A stretch of 64,000 nucleotides of DNA from Sphingomonadales bacterium (GCA_013297725.1 JAAFIB010000006.1:1-64000), one strand, 5' to 3'. Counted from the stretch's first letter, positions 1-10,862 are shown. Numbers and translations are program-made. Notes: generated by a model from the sequence alone, not told the origin.

Positions 1-933
1 ATGAACGATCTGAACGGCAAATTGGTCACGGTTTTTGGCGGCGGCGGGTTTGTGGGGCGCTATGTGGTGCAGGCTTTGTGCGGTGCGGGCGCGCGGGTTC
101 GCGTGGCAGTGCGCAACACACGCGTCGCGGGCACAGTAAAGCCGCTGGGCAATCTGGGCCAGGTGTCGCTTGCGGCGTGTGACGTGACAAAGCCGGCCTC
201 GGTCGCCAATGCGCTGGCCGGGGCGGACATGGCGGTGAACCTTGTCGGGTCGTTTGATAACATGGATTTGGTGCAGCGCGTGGGCGCAGCGAACGTGGCG
301 CAGGCGGCGGCGCATGCGGGGCTTTCGGCGCTGGTTCATATCTCGGCGATTGGCGCGGATGTGGATAGTGATGCGGTCTATGGCCGCAGCAAAGGTGCGG
401 GCGAGGCCGCGGTGCGCGCGGCGTTTCCGTCCGCCACGATCCTGCGCCCCAGCATCGTGTTTGGCCGCGAGGATGCGTTTATCAACCGCTTTGCCGGGCT
501 GATCCGGATGTTGCCGGTGGTGCCGGTGATCGGTTCGGGCACAAAGTTTCAGCCGGTGTTTGTTGGCGATGTGGCCAAGGCTGTGGTTGCGGCTTTACGT
601 TCGGGTGGCGGGGAGACGCTAGAGCTTGGCGGGCCGCAGGTGCTGTCGATGATGCAACTGAACGAATGGATCGCGCGGGCAATTGGGCGGGCGGACAAGA
701 TATTTGTGCCGGTACCCGACTTTGCGGCACAGGCGATGGCGGTGGGCACAGGTTGGCTGCCCGGCGCGCCGATTACCAGCGACCAGTTCAAAATGCTGGG
801 CCGCGACAATGTGGTGTCGGGTACCGATGGCTTGGCCGCATTTGGCATAGTGCCAACGCCGTTGGATGCGGTGGCCGAGGGCTGGCTGGATATCTATCGC
901 AAGCATGGCCGGTTTGATGGGGTGTCGGCTTGA
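1..933 (+). CDS. NAD(P)-binding Rossmann protein, complex I NDUFA9-subunit-like family
   Basis: 310-aa ORF, N-terminal VFGGGGFVGRYVVQAL nucleotide-binding motif, GRSKGAGE and LRPSIVFGRED motifs of atypical SDRs. Confidence 0.85.
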   Translation: MNDLNGKLVTVFGGGGFVGRYVVQALCGAGARVRVAVRNTRVAGTVKPLGNLGQVSLAACDVTKPASVANALAGADMAVNLVGSFDNMDLVQRVGAANVAQAAAHAGLSALVHISAIGADVDSDAVYGRSKGAGEAAVRAAFPSATILRPSIVFGREDAFINRFAGLIRMLPVVPVIGSGTKFQPVFVGDVAKAVVAALRSGGGETLELGGPQVLSMMQLNEWIARAIGRADKIFVPVPDFAAQAMAVGTGWLPGAPITSDQFKMLGRDNVVSGTDGLAAFGIVPTPLDAVAEGWLDIYRKHGRFDGVSA

Positions 934-970
934 TTGGCTGGACTTAGGAATTCCTTCTGCGCACCAAAAT

Positions 971-1050
971 CCGTTCGTATCGAGCGTAGTCGAGATACCC
1001 ATAGTTGGTGCACCACTTCACTGTGTCTCGACTTCGCTCGACACGAACGG
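971..1050. repeat. Intergenic imperfect inverted repeat (27-nt arms, 3 mismatches)
   Basis: ccgttcgtatcgagcgtagtcgagata at 971-997 pairs with tgtctcgacttcgctcgacacgaacgg at 1024-1050. Confidence 0.85.
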
Positions 1051-1090
1051 TTAAAGGGGTGCAGCAAGTTTTGAGAAAGCCTTTAACAAA

Positions 1091-1891
1091 ATGAGTGAAT
1101 TCTGGACCGCCGTTATCCTTGGCATTGTAGAGGGTATTACCGAATATCTCCCCGTTTCCTCCACCGGGCATTTGATCCTGGCGACCGAGCTGATGGGGTT
1201 TGACCAGTCGCAATGGGAGGTGTTCAATATCGCCATTCAACCCGGTGCGATCCTTGCCATTGTGCTGTTATACTGGCGGACATTTTGGGATGTGGCCAAG
1301 GGGCTGTTCGGGCTGGATAAAGGCGCGCTGAATTTTGTGCGCAATTTGCTCGTCGCGTTTTTCCCGGCGGTGCTGCTGGGGCTGGCCTTTGGCGATATTA
1401 TCGAAACGATGCTGGGCAACGCGCGGCTGGTGGCGTGGACGTTGATACTCGGCGGCGTTGCGATTTTGGTGGTGGAACGCTTTGCAAAGCCGGTTGAGGC
1501 GGGCGGGGTCGCAGCGGTGTCGTTGAAAACATCGGCGTTGATTGGCGTGGTGCAATGCCTTGCGATGATCCCCGGGGTATCGCGGTCTGGAGCGACCATC
1601 CTTGGCGCGATGAGCCTGGGCGTAGATCGCAAAACAGCGGCAGAGTTCAGCTTTTTCCTCGCGGTTCCGACACTGACCGGCGCGACGGCGTATCAATTGT
1701 ATAAACACGGCGATACGCTGTCATCGGATGATATGGGGCTGATCGGGGTCGGCTTTGTCGTCTCGTTCTTTGTCGCTTGGGCGGTTGTAAAGGCGTTCTT
1801 GGCGGTGGTGACGCGGTACGGCTTTGGACCATTTGCTTGGTACCGAATCGTCGCGGGTGTAGCGGCGTTGGTATGGCTTGGAGTGCGCTAA
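1091..1891 (+). CDS. uppP: Undecaprenyl-diphosphate phosphatase
   Basis: 266 aa; GIVEGITEYLPVSSTGHLIL and PGVSRSGATI motifs of the UppP/BacA family. Confidence 0.96.
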   Translation: MSEFWTAVILGIVEGITEYLPVSSTGHLILATELMGFDQSQWEVFNIAIQPGAILAIVLLYWRTFWDVAKGLFGLDKGALNFVRNLLVAFFPAVLLGLAFGDIIETMLGNARLVAWTLILGGVAILVVERFAKPVEAGGVAAVSLKTSALIGVVQCLAMIPGVSRSGATILGAMSLGVDRKTAAEFSFFLAVPTLTGATAYQLYKHGDTLSSDDMGLIGVGFVVSFFVAWAVVKAFLAVVTRYGFGPFAWYRIVAGVAALVWLGVR

Positions 1892-2050
1892 GTCCGAAAC
1901 GGACCTTTTATTGTGAAATATAATTGCGCCCGCCTATAATGATGCTGCAAATCAGGATATATAAGTCAGCATAGCTGTCCTATTGTTCGTTTTATGCATG
2001 ACAGACAGCACATTTGATATTATCGGCCCCTTAACAAAAAGGATCCGGTC

Positions 2051-3490
2051 ATGGCGCAAGAACGCATGCTCAAATTTGTCGGCACAGGCCAAGCTTTCCC
2101 AGAAAAACGGCAGGCTGAATTGCGCGCCGAAGATTTCCAGGAAATCGCTAACCGCTACGCACCTGACAAAGCCGTCGAGCAATCATCGCGCTGTTCGCAA
2201 TGCGGCGTGCCCTATTGCTCGGTGCATTGTCCGCTGGGCAACCACATCCCCGATTGGCTGCGCCTGACCGCAGAGGGCCGCCTGCGCGAAGCGTATGAGC
2301 TGTCGAACCTGACCAGCACCATGCCCGAAATCTGCGGCCGCATCTGCCCGCAAGACCGGCTGTGCGAAGGCAATTGTGTCATCGAATTTGCAGGGCATGG
2401 CGCAGTCACCATCGGCAGTGTCGAAAAATACATCACGGATACTGCATGGGCCGAAGGCTGGGTTGAGCCCATCGCCGTCGGCGCACCACGCGGGCGTTCT
2501 GTCGGCATCATTGGCGCTGGCCCCGGCGGATTAACCGCTGCCGAGTATCTGCGTGTCGCCGGTTACGACGTTCACGTCTATGACCGGTATGACCGTATGG
2601 GCGGCTTGCTGACATATGGTATTCCCGGATTTAAACTGGAAAAAGATGTCGTCATGCGCCGCATCGACAGGCTGGCCGAGGGCGGCGTTATCTTCCACGC
2701 CAATTTTGAAGTTGGCCGTGATGCATCGCTTGATGAACTGCGCGCCAAGCATGACAGCGTGCTGATCGCCACTGGTGTCTACAAGCCCCGCGATATCAAA
2801 GCCCCGGGCATTGGTTTGAACGGCATTCACGCCGCGCTCGATTTTCTGACCGCATCAAACCGTAAAGGCTTTGGCGATGCAGTCCCCGCTTTCGATGATG
2901 GCACGCTGGATGCAAAGGGCAAAAACGTCGTCGTCATTGGCGGCGGCGACACCGCAATGGATTGTGTCCGCACCGCAACCCGCCAAGGCGCAAAGTCCGT
3001 TAAATGCCTATACCGCCGCGACCGTGAAAATATGCCGGGGTCACAGCGCGAAGTGGCGAATGCAGAGGAAGAAGGCGTCGAATTCGTCTGGCTATCCGGC
3101 CCCAAATCCTTCGATGGCGCAGACAGCGTAGAGCGCGTGCATGTGTCCAAAATGCGTCTGGGCGCACCCGATGCCAGCGGACGCCGCGCGCCAGAAAATG
3201 ACCCCGAAGGCGACTTTACGCTGAATGCTGACATGGTCATTACCGCACTCGGTTTTGAGCCAGAGGATCTGCCCAATCTATTCAGCAGCCCCGACCTGAA
3301 CGTAACCCGTTGGGGCACCATCCGGGCGGATCATATCACCGGCATGACCAACCTGCCGGGCGTCTTTGCAGTGGGAGACATTGTGCGCGGTGCCAGCCTT
3401 GTCGTTTGGGCGATAAAGGATGGCCGCGATGTGATAGAACATATGCATCGCTGGATGCAGGCCAATGATAAAGCCCGACTTGCAGCTTAG
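2051..3490 (+). CDS. gltD: Glutamate synthase small subunit / NAD(P)-dependent oxidoreductase
   Basis: 479 aa; Cys-rich CSQCGVPYCSVHCPLGNHIPDWL, GAGPGGLTAAEYL FAD motif, GGGDTAMDC NADPH motif. Confidence 0.95.
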   Translation: MAQERMLKFVGTGQAFPEKRQAELRAEDFQEIANRYAPDKAVEQSSRCSQCGVPYCSVHCPLGNHIPDWLRLTAEGRLREAYELSNLTSTMPEICGRICPQDRLCEGNCVIEFAGHGAVTIGSVEKYITDTAWAEGWVEPIAVGAPRGRSVGIIGAGPGGLTAAEYLRVAGYDVHVYDRYDRMGGLLTYGIPGFKLEKDVVMRRIDRLAEGGVIFHANFEVGRDASLDELRAKHDSVLIATGVYKPRDIKAPGIGLNGIHAALDFLTASNRKGFGDAVPAFDDGTLDAKGKNVVVIGGGDTAMDCVRTATRQGAKSVKCLYRRDRENMPGSQREVANAEEEGVEFVWLSGPKSFDGADSVERVHVSKMRLGAPDASGRRAPENDPEGDFTLNADMVITALGFEPEDLPNLFSSPDLNVTRWGTIRADHITGMTNLPGVFAVGDIVRGASLVVWAIKDGRDVIEHMHRWMQANDKARLAA

Positions 3491-3508
3491 TTTTCTAGGG
3501 AGAGACAT

Positions 3509-4657
3509 ATGCGTAAATTGATACTTGCCAGCCTGCTTGTGACCAGCAGCATGACCGTAACTGCGCAGCCAGCGTTCGCAAAGACCGAAGCGGCTGAAGC
3601 GACTGCGGTGGCCGAAGAGGCCGGGGCAGCTGAAGCAAGCGATGCGATGGACCAGACTGGGCCGAAGGATAAATTCAAAAAAGAGCTGGAAGATATGGAG
3701 AAGCTATTCTCCAAAATCTTTGACACCAAAAACCTGCCCCCGATTGAGCCGGCGCGCCTAACGCTCGCGCAACAGACTACTGCCAAAGTCATGCCCGACG
3801 GCGTTTACGGCAAGATGATGAACGACATGATGGATAAATTCACGGCGGGAATTTTTAATCAAGAAGGCGGTATGTCTGATCTGGAAATCTCGTTGACCAC
3901 TGGCGTCGAAGCGCCCGAGGGTGGGCTGGATGAGGCGAAGCGTAAAGCCATTACCGACATTCTCGATCCCAACCATGCCAAGCGCACAGAGGTGATACAA
4001 AGTAGCCTTAGCCCGATGATCAATAAAATCGCGGCTGTGGTTGAAAAACCAATGCGCGAAGGACTTACCCGTGCCTATGCCCGCAAATTTACAGCGGCGC
4101 AGCTGACCGAACTGAATGCTTTTTTATCGACACCAACGGGCACCCTTTTCGGGACTGAATCTATTCTGTTGCAGGCCGATCCCGAAGTGATGCAGGCCGT
4201 TTTTAAGGCTTTGCCAAAAATGGTCGACGATTTGACTGACCCGGCAACCGAAATCGACAAGAAAATGTCGGAAATTCCGCCAACCAGATCGCTATCCGAT
4301 CTGACCGCCAAAGAGAAAGATTCCGTTGCCAAATTACTGGGCACGACAGCGGATAAGTTGAACGAATATGGCGGCGTTGAAGAGGGTGGTATAGACGAAG
4401 CTACCGCCGCAGCTGCAGATCCCTTTGCCGGTGATACCGGCGAAGAACCATGGTGGGATCGGTCCAATTGGGACAAGGCCGACGAAAAGAAAATGACTGA
4501 GTTGGAAACCAAATCGGGCAAACTCGCCGAGCAGTCGACGGAAGCGTCAAATGCAACGCTCGATTTCGAAAACGAAGTCATGCTGCGCGTCCGTGAACGC
4601 TATCTGGCCAAAGGCTGGAAGCGCGATGCCGCGACTAAAGCAGAGAGCAGCGATTAA
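3509..4657 (+). CDS. Secreted DUF2059-like protein
   Basis: 382 aa; signal peptide MRKLILASLLVTSSMTVTAQPAFA; central RAYARKFTAAQLTELNAFLSTPTG resembles DUF2059. Confidence 0.7.
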   Translation: MRKLILASLLVTSSMTVTAQPAFAKTEAAEATAVAEEAGAAEASDAMDQTGPKDKFKKELEDMEKLFSKIFDTKNLPPIEPARLTLAQQTTAKVMPDGVYGKMMNDMMDKFTAGIFNQEGGMSDLEISLTTGVEAPEGGLDEAKRKAITDILDPNHAKRTEVIQSSLSPMINKIAAVVEKPMREGLTRAYARKFTAAQLTELNAFLSTPTGTLFGTESILLQADPEVMQAVFKALPKMVDDLTDPATEIDKKMSEIPPTRSLSDLTAKEKDSVAKLLGTTADKLNEYGGVEEGGIDEATAAAADPFAGDTGEEPWWDRSNWDKADEKKMTELETKSGKLAEQSTEASNATLDFENEVMLRVRERYLAKGWKRDAATKAESSD

Positions 4658-4756
4658 GGCCCAGCACATAAGCCTCAACAGGATACCATAATGTCCTTTT
4701 TCCAACATACCCTGCCAAGCATAAATGGTTGGCCTCCAAAGTTTTAGGATAGAGAT

Positions 4757-5518
4757 ATGCGCGCATTGATACTTGTTACTTTACTCGCGACTTACGGTAC
4801 GTCCGCAGCGGCAACGCCTGTGTATGCGCAAGCTGAAGCAACTGCCGCATATTCCACCTCAACGGATATGCACCAAACCAAATCCATGTTGCTTGCGGGC
4901 ATTCTAAACAGCGAAGCAATTATCATTGGTGACGACAAGTCTGACGCCAAAGCAGAAACCTTGATGCTCGAACTGATGGCGTCAGACCCTGATCTGGCTG
5001 AGCTAGAAATCGAACATCCGGGCATTGGCATGGAAATGGCAAAGACTGTTTTGCCTATCATCAACAAATATTTGCGCCAACGCTTGCCTGATTTGCAAGC
5101 GCGTCAAAGTGCATTGTATCGCGCCAATTTTTCGGCGTCAGAGCTTGATACATTGATTGCGTTTTATTCTTCTGTAACCGGTCAAAAGATGATCGCCGTA
5201 ATGTTGGAACAGGTGAAGCCAGACGCAATGATGGCAGAAGCCAAGGGTTCGGAGGATTACCGCATTTCAGCGGGCTCGGCGTTGAAGGATATTAACAAGA
5301 CCGTTCCGTCAATAGTGAACGCGTTGGACGATGCCGACCTAAAGGCACTCGATGCGCTGATGCAAACCGGCTTATTATCCGGCCTGCAAAAGATCGCGCC
5401 GCAAACCCAACAGATTGCGCTCGATTGGATGAATGAAAGCGCACCAGGCGAAGATAAAGAAATAGAGGACGCCGCTGTAACTACGATCACACGGCGCACG
5501 GAACAGGCATCGAAATGA
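4757..5518 (+). CDS. Secreted DUF2059-like protein
   Basis: 253 aa; signal peptide; LYRANFSASELDTLIAFYSSVTGQKMI DUF2059-like motif; stop overlaps gltB start (5515-5518). Confidence 0.72.
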   Translation: MRALILVTLLATYGTSAAATPVYAQAEATAAYSTSTDMHQTKSMLLAGILNSEAIIIGDDKSDAKAETLMLELMASDPDLAELEIEHPGIGMEMAKTVLPIINKYLRQRLPDLQARQSALYRANFSASELDTLIAFYSSVTGQKMIAVMLEQVKPDAMMAEAKGSEDYRISAGSALKDINKTVPSIVNALDDADLKALDALMQTGLLSGLQKIAPQTQQIALDWMNESAPGEDKEIEDAAVTTITRRTEQASK

Positions 5519-8500
5519 CACATTATTACCCCACCCCCGAGCACGAACGGTTGGCCCGTGAAGGCATGTATCACCCTGAATCAGAGGGCGATGCTTGCGG
5601 CGTTGGCTTGATCGCGGCGACTGATGGAAAGCCTTCGCGGCGGGTGGTGGCATCGGCGATTGAAGCATTAAAGGCGGTGTGGCATCGCGGTGCTGTCGAT
5701 GCCGATGGAAAGACGGGCGACGGTGCCGGGCTGCATGTTGATCTGCCAGCGCGCTTTTTTGACGATGCGATTGCGGCGGGTGGGCATAAAGTCATGCCCA
5801 ATCGCCTCGCCGTTGGCATGGTATTCCTGCCGCGCACCGACCTTGGCGCACAGGAAAATTGCCGGACATTGGTTGAATCCGAAATTATCGAGGCGGGCTA
5901 TACCATCTATGGCTGGCGTCAGGTTCCGGTTGATGTGTCGGTCATTGGCGATAAGGGTCAGGCGACCCGGCCAGAGATTGAGCAGATCATGATCGCAGGG
6001 CCGATGCCCGATGAAGTCAGCATCACCGAGTTTGAAAAGAACCTGTATCTCGTTCGCCGCCGCATTGAGAAGAAAATCATCGCTGCGCAAATTCGTGATT
6101 TCTATATTTGCAGCCTGTCTTGCCAGTCGATTGTCTATAAAGGGCTGTTCCTAGCCGAGAGCCTGTCGGTGTTTTACCCCGACCTGCAAGACGACCGGTT
6201 TGAAAGCCGCGTTGCGATTTTCCATCAACGCTATTCGACCAATACATTTCCGCAATGGTGGCTGGCGCAACCGTTCCGCAGCCTTGCCCATAATGGCGAG
6301 ATCAACACCATTCGCGGCAACCAGAATTGGATGAAAAGCCACGAGATCAAAATGGCAAGCATCGCCTTTGGTGATCATAGCGCCGACATCAAACCGGTGA
6401 TCCCGGCAGGGTCATCGGACACAGCGGCATTGGATGCGGTGTTTGAGGCGCTGGTGCGGTCTGGCAAAGAAGCACCGACAGCAAAGCTGATGCTGATCCC
6501 GGAGGCATGGCAAGCCAACCCCAACCTGCCAACTGCGCATAAAAGCATGTATGAATATATGGCCAGTGTGATGGAGCCATGGGACGGCCCTGCGGCGCTT
6601 GCCATGACCGATGGACATTGGGCGGTGGCCGGCGTTGATCGCAACGCATTGCGGCCGCTACGCTATTGCTGGACCAATGATGGTATCCTGATTATCGGGT
6701 CGGAAACCGGCATGGTTGTGGTGCCCGAAAACACTATTATTGAAAAAGGCCGTTTGGGGCCGGGCCAAATGATCGCCGTCAACCTTGATGAAGGTGTGCT
6801 GTATCGTGATACCGACCTGAAGAACCGCGTTGCCGCCGAACAAGATTATGCAGCACTGGTTGGGGGCTTTCGTTCAATTGGCGATCTGCCCGATAATGGC
6901 GTTGAAACTCTGCCCACATTCAGCCGGGCGGAATTGACGCAGCGGCAAGTGGCGGCCGGGATGACGCTGGAGGATATGGAAATGATCCTCGCGCCGATGG
7001 CAGAGGATGGCAAGGAAGCCATCGGATCAATGGGCGACGATACGCCCTTGGCTGTGATCAGCGATAAACCGCGCATCATCAGCCAGTTTTTCCGCCAGAA
7101 TTTCAGCCAAGTGACAAATCCGCCCATTGATAGCTTGCGCGAACGGCATGTCATGAGCCTGAAAACGCGGTTCTCAAACCTTGCCAATATCCTTGAAGAT
7201 ACCAGCCAGAATAGCGACGTTCTGGTGCTGGAAAGCCCGGTGCTGATGACAGCGGAATGGACGCGGTTAAAGGCTGCGTTTGGTAAAAATGCCGCGACTA
7301 TCGACTGCACCTATTCGGTTGATGAAGGACAAGAAGGGCTGCGCGCTGCGATTGTTGGCATCCGCGAACAGGCAGAGGCAGCTGTGCGGTCTGGGCAGAC
7401 TGAATTGTTTTTAACGGACGAGAATATCGGGCCGGAGCGCGTTGCGATTGCGATGATCTTGGCGGCGGCGGCTGTGCATACGCATCTGGTTCGTGTGGGT
7501 CTGCGTAGCTATTCATCGGTCAATGTGCGGGCGGCGGAATGCCTTGATACGCATTACTTCGCGGTGTTGGTCGGCGTTGGCGCAACCACAGTAAACGCGT
7601 ATCTTGCAGAGGCAGGGATAGAGGATCGCCATGCGCGCGGGCTTTTGGGCAGCATGGACTTGCAAAGTGCCAAAAATAACTACCGAAACTCGATAAACGA
7701 GGGATTGTTAAAGATTATGTCGAAGATGGGGATCGCAGTGATCTCCAGCTATCGCGGCGGCTATAACTTTGAAGCAGTGGGACTTTCCCGCGCTTTGGTG
7801 AACGATTTCTTCCCCGGAATGCCAAACAAAATATCGGGTGAAGGATACCACTCCCTATTCATAAACGCCCGCGACCGTCATACAGAGGCGTTTGATAGCG
7901 CGGTTACGCGGCTACCCATTGGTGGCTTTTACAAACAACGCAAAGATGGCGAAGCACACGCCTATTCAGCGGGCCTGATGCATCTACTGCAAAGTTCAGT
8001 CGGCAACGACAGCTATTCCACCTATCTGCAGTTTGCAGCGGGGGTTCGCGAATTGCCGCCGGTATATCTGCGCGACTTAATGGAGTTTAACTTCCCGAAA
8101 GACGGCATCGCTCTCGACGAAGTTGAGGCGATCACCGAGATCCGCAAGCGTTTTGTAACGCCCGGCATGTCGCTGGGCGCGCTCTCGCCAGAGGCGCATG
8201 AGACGCTGGCGATTGCCATGAACCGCATCGGCGCCAAAGCCGTGTCGGGTGAAGGCGGCGAAGATAGCAAGCGCTTCACCCCTTATGAGAATGGCGATAA
8301 TGCCAACAGCGTTATCAAGCAGATTGCGTCTGGGCGCTTTGGCGTGACCGCCGAATATCTGGGCGCATGCGAAGAGATTGAGATCAAAGTCGCGCAAGGG
8401 GCAAAACCCGGTGAAGGTGGGCAATTGCCCGGTTTCAAAGTGACCGAGATGATTGCGCGGCTTCGTCATTCAACACCTGGGGTGACGTTGATCTCCCCTC

Positions 8501-10041
8501 CCCCGCACCATGATATCTATTCGATCGAGGATTTGGCGCAGCTGATCTATGATCTGAAACAGATTAATCCGCGCGCGAAAGTGTGCGTGAAGCTAGTCAG
8601 TGCGGCTGGTATCGGAACGATTGCAGCAGGCGTTGCCAAGGCACACGCCGATGTAATTCTGGTTTCCGGCAATGTCGGCGGCACGGGTGCCAGCCCGTTG
8701 ACCAGCATCAAATACGCAGGCACGCCTTGGGAAATGGGGCTGTCCGAAGCCAACCAAGTGTTGACGCTCAACGGTTTACGACACCGCATTAAATTGCGTA
8801 CAGATGGTGGCCTGAAAACTGGTCGTGATATCGTGATAGCGGCCATCCTTGGCGCAGAGGAATATGGCATTGGCACGCTGAGCCTCGTCGCGATGGGCTG
8901 CATCATGGTGCGTCAGTGCCATTCCAACACCTGCCCCGTCGGCATTTGTGTGCAAGATGAAAAGCTGCGTGCAAAGTTCTCTGGCACGCCTGAAAAAGTC
9001 ATCAACCTGATGACCTTCATCGCCGAAGAAGTGCGCGAAATTCTGGCCAAGCTAGGCTTCCGTTCGCTTGATGAAGTGATCGGCCGCACCGAATTGCTTC
9101 GTCAAGTAAGCCGCGGTGCTGAACATCTCGACGACCTTGATCTCAACCCGATCCTCGCCAAAGTCGATGCACCCGATAGTGCGCGGCGGTTCCATATTGA
9201 GGGCAACCGAAACGAAGTACCCGACAGTCTGGACGCGCAAATCATCAAGGACGCACAGCCCGTGTTCAACCGGCGTGAGAAGATGCAGCTGACGTATAAT
9301 GTGCGCAACACACACCGCGCAGTTGGCACAAGGCTATCGTCAGAAATTACACGATTGTATGGCATGAAAGGCCTTTCCGACGGGCACGTCCATGTCCGGT
9401 TGCGTGGGAGTGCAGGCCAATCGCTGGGCGCGTTCCTGTGCCAAGGTGTGACGCTGGAAGTGTTTGGCGATGCAAATGATTATGTCGGCAAGGGATTGTC
9501 CGGTGGACGCATCGTTGTGCGCCCTACGGTCAGTTCACAGCTGGAAAGCCAGCACAATAGCATTATCGGCAACACAGTGCTTTACGGAGCGACCGCAGGC
9601 ACTTTGCTAGCCGCAGGACAGGCCGGTGAGCGCTTTGCCGTGCGCAACTCTGGGGCCAAAGTCGTCGTCGAGGGCTGCGGTGCCAATGGCTGCGAATATA
9701 TGACGGGCGGCATTGCTGTGATCCTTGGCGAAACCGGTGGCAATTTTGGGGCCGGGATGACGGGCGGTATGGCTTTTATACTCGATCCGAATGGTGAGGT
9801 CGAAAGCCGGGCCAATCCAGACAGCATCGTTTGGCAACGGCTCGACAGCGACCATTGGGAAGGCGTGCTGAAAGACCTGATCGCCGAACACGCCAATGCC
9901 ACTGACAGCCAGTGGTCGAATTCGATCCTAGAGGATTGGGATCGTAGGCGCGGGGAATTTTGGCAAGTCTGTCCAAAAGAAATGCTAACCCGGTTGCAGC
10001 ATCCATTAAGCGATGCGGAAGTGCTGGTTGCTGCAGAGTAA
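5515..10041 (+). CDS. gltB: Glutamate synthase large subunit
   Basis: 1508 aa; DACGVGLIA class II amidotransferase start, QRYSTNTFPQW, GEGGEDSKRF, SGNVGGTGASPLTSIKYAG and CPVGIC motifs. Confidence 0.97.
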   Translation: MTHYYPTPEHERLAREGMYHPESEGDACGVGLIAATDGKPSRRVVASAIEALKAVWHRGAVDADGKTGDGAGLHVDLPARFFDDAIAAGGHKVMPNRLAVGMVFLPRTDLGAQENCRTLVESEIIEAGYTIYGWRQVPVDVSVIGDKGQATRPEIEQIMIAGPMPDEVSITEFEKNLYLVRRRIEKKIIAAQIRDFYICSLSCQSIVYKGLFLAESLSVFYPDLQDDRFESRVAIFHQRYSTNTFPQWWLAQPFRSLAHNGEINTIRGNQNWMKSHEIKMASIAFGDHSADIKPVIPAGSSDTAALDAVFEALVRSGKEAPTAKLMLIPEAWQANPNLPTAHKSMYEYMASVMEPWDGPAALAMTDGHWAVAGVDRNALRPLRYCWTNDGILIIGSETGMVVVPENTIIEKGRLGPGQMIAVNLDEGVLYRDTDLKNRVAAEQDYAALVGGFRSIGDLPDNGVETLPTFSRAELTQRQVAAGMTLEDMEMILAPMAEDGKEAIGSMGDDTPLAVISDKPRIISQFFRQNFSQVTNPPIDSLRERHVMSLKTRFSNLANILEDTSQNSDVLVLESPVLMTAEWTRLKAAFGKNAATIDCTYSVDEGQEGLRAAIVGIREQAEAAVRSGQTELFLTDENIGPERVAIAMILAAAAVHTHLVRVGLRSYSSVNVRAAECLDTHYFAVLVGVGATTVNAYLAEAGIEDRHARGLLGSMDLQSAKNNYRNSINEGLLKIMSKMGIAVISSYRGGYNFEAVGLSRALVNDFFPGMPNKISGEGYHSLFINARDRHTEAFDSAVTRLPIGGFYKQRKDGEAHAYSAGLMHLLQSSVGNDSYSTYLQFAAGVRELPPVYLRDLMEFNFPKDGIALDEVEAITEIRKRFVTPGMSLGALSPEAHETLAIAMNRIGAKAVSGEGGEDSKRFTPYENGDNANSVIKQIASGRFGVTAEYLGACEEIEIKVAQGAKPGEGGQLPGFKVTEMIARLRHSTPGVTLISPPPHHDIYSIEDLAQLIYDLKQINPRAKVCVKLVSAAGIGTIAAGVAKAHADVILVSGNVGGTGASPLTSIKYAGTPWEMGLSEANQVLTLNGLRHRIKLRTDGGLKTGRDIVIAAILGAEEYGIGTLSLVAMGCIMVRQCHSNTCPVGICVQDEKLRAKFSGTPEKVINLMTFIAEEVREILAKLGFRSLDEVIGRTELLRQVSRGAEHLDDLDLNPILAKVDAPDSARRFHIEGNRNEVPDSLDAQIIKDAQPVFNRREKMQLTYNVRNTHRAVGTRLSSEITRLYGMKGLSDGHVHVRLRGSAGQSLGAFLCQGVTLEVFGDANDYVGKGLSGGRIVVRPTVSSQLESQHNSIIGNTVLYGATAGTLLAAGQAGERFAVRNSGAKVVVEGCGANGCEYMTGGIAVILGETGGNFGAGMTGGMAFILDPNGEVESRANPDSIVWQRLDSDHWEGVLKDLIAEHANATDSQWSNSILEDWDRRRGEFWQVCPKEMLTRLQHPLSDAEVLVAAE

Positions 10042-10200
10042 AGCTGCGCAATATCACGTTACAACTGTTTACCACGCTTTCGCAAATCTGACAGGTCTGT
10101 TCAGTTTCCAATCAGCTTCATGCTGCTAATGCCCGATTGTTCAGGCGCAAAAGCCTGTGGTTGGCCCATTACACGATCGGGCTGGTTGGAAGGTACGCTC

Positions 10201-10809
10201 ATGCGTTCAATCGATTTTCGCATCCCTTTGCTTGCTGGTGCAGCTGTGCTGTTGCTTGCGTTTTCGCCGGCCAAAGCCGCTGAACCAATCCTGTTTGTGT
10301 CCGGCACTGGCGAACCTGTGTTGACCCCCGTTTTAGCCGAAGAAAGCCCTGATCTGCCGCAACAAGCCGAACAGCGCGGCGATCGTAATGACCGCTACAG
10401 CGACGCACGCAGCAGCGACACACAGGCCGAGCTTAACGCGATGGCCGACAAGCTGGCCAACCCGAAAATGCAAAAGGGCGTTGCTAATATGGTCGAACGT
10501 ATGACCGAGAATATGCTCGATCTGCCCATCGGCCAATTTGTCACCGCGATTGAAAAATCGGTTCCCGGTGCAAACAAAGGACGCAAGCGTATTCGCGCAA
10601 ACGACACTCTTGCCGATATCGCAGGCCGCGATGCCGATAGATTGCCTGACCAGCTAGCCGATGGCAGCCGCCAAATGATGGGCATGATGAGCAGCTTTGC
10701 CGCAGCCTTTGCAAATATGGTCCCAGAGTTTGAAAAGATGGGCCGCGATATGGAAAAAAGTTTTGAAGACATTGAGGACATTGAGGGATCAATTCGCAAA
10801 AGCGACTAA
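10201..10809 (+). CDS. Secreted hypothetical protein
   Basis: ORF track 10120-10809; internal ATG at 10201 begins a signal peptide (MRSIDFRIPLLAGAAVLLLAFSPAKA). Confidence 0.65.
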   Translation: MRSIDFRIPLLAGAAVLLLAFSPAKAAEPILFVSGTGEPVLTPVLAEESPDLPQQAEQRGDRNDRYSDARSSDTQAELNAMADKLANPKMQKGVANMVERMTENMLDLPIGQFVTAIEKSVPGANKGRKRIRANDTLADIAGRDADRLPDQLADGSRQMMGMMSSFAAAFANMVPEFEKMGRDMEKSFEDIEDIEGSIRKSD

Positions 10810-10862
10810 TTCCACGTTCTCTGCCCGGCTTCGTTAACAGGGGCATTCGTTAACGGGGGGAG

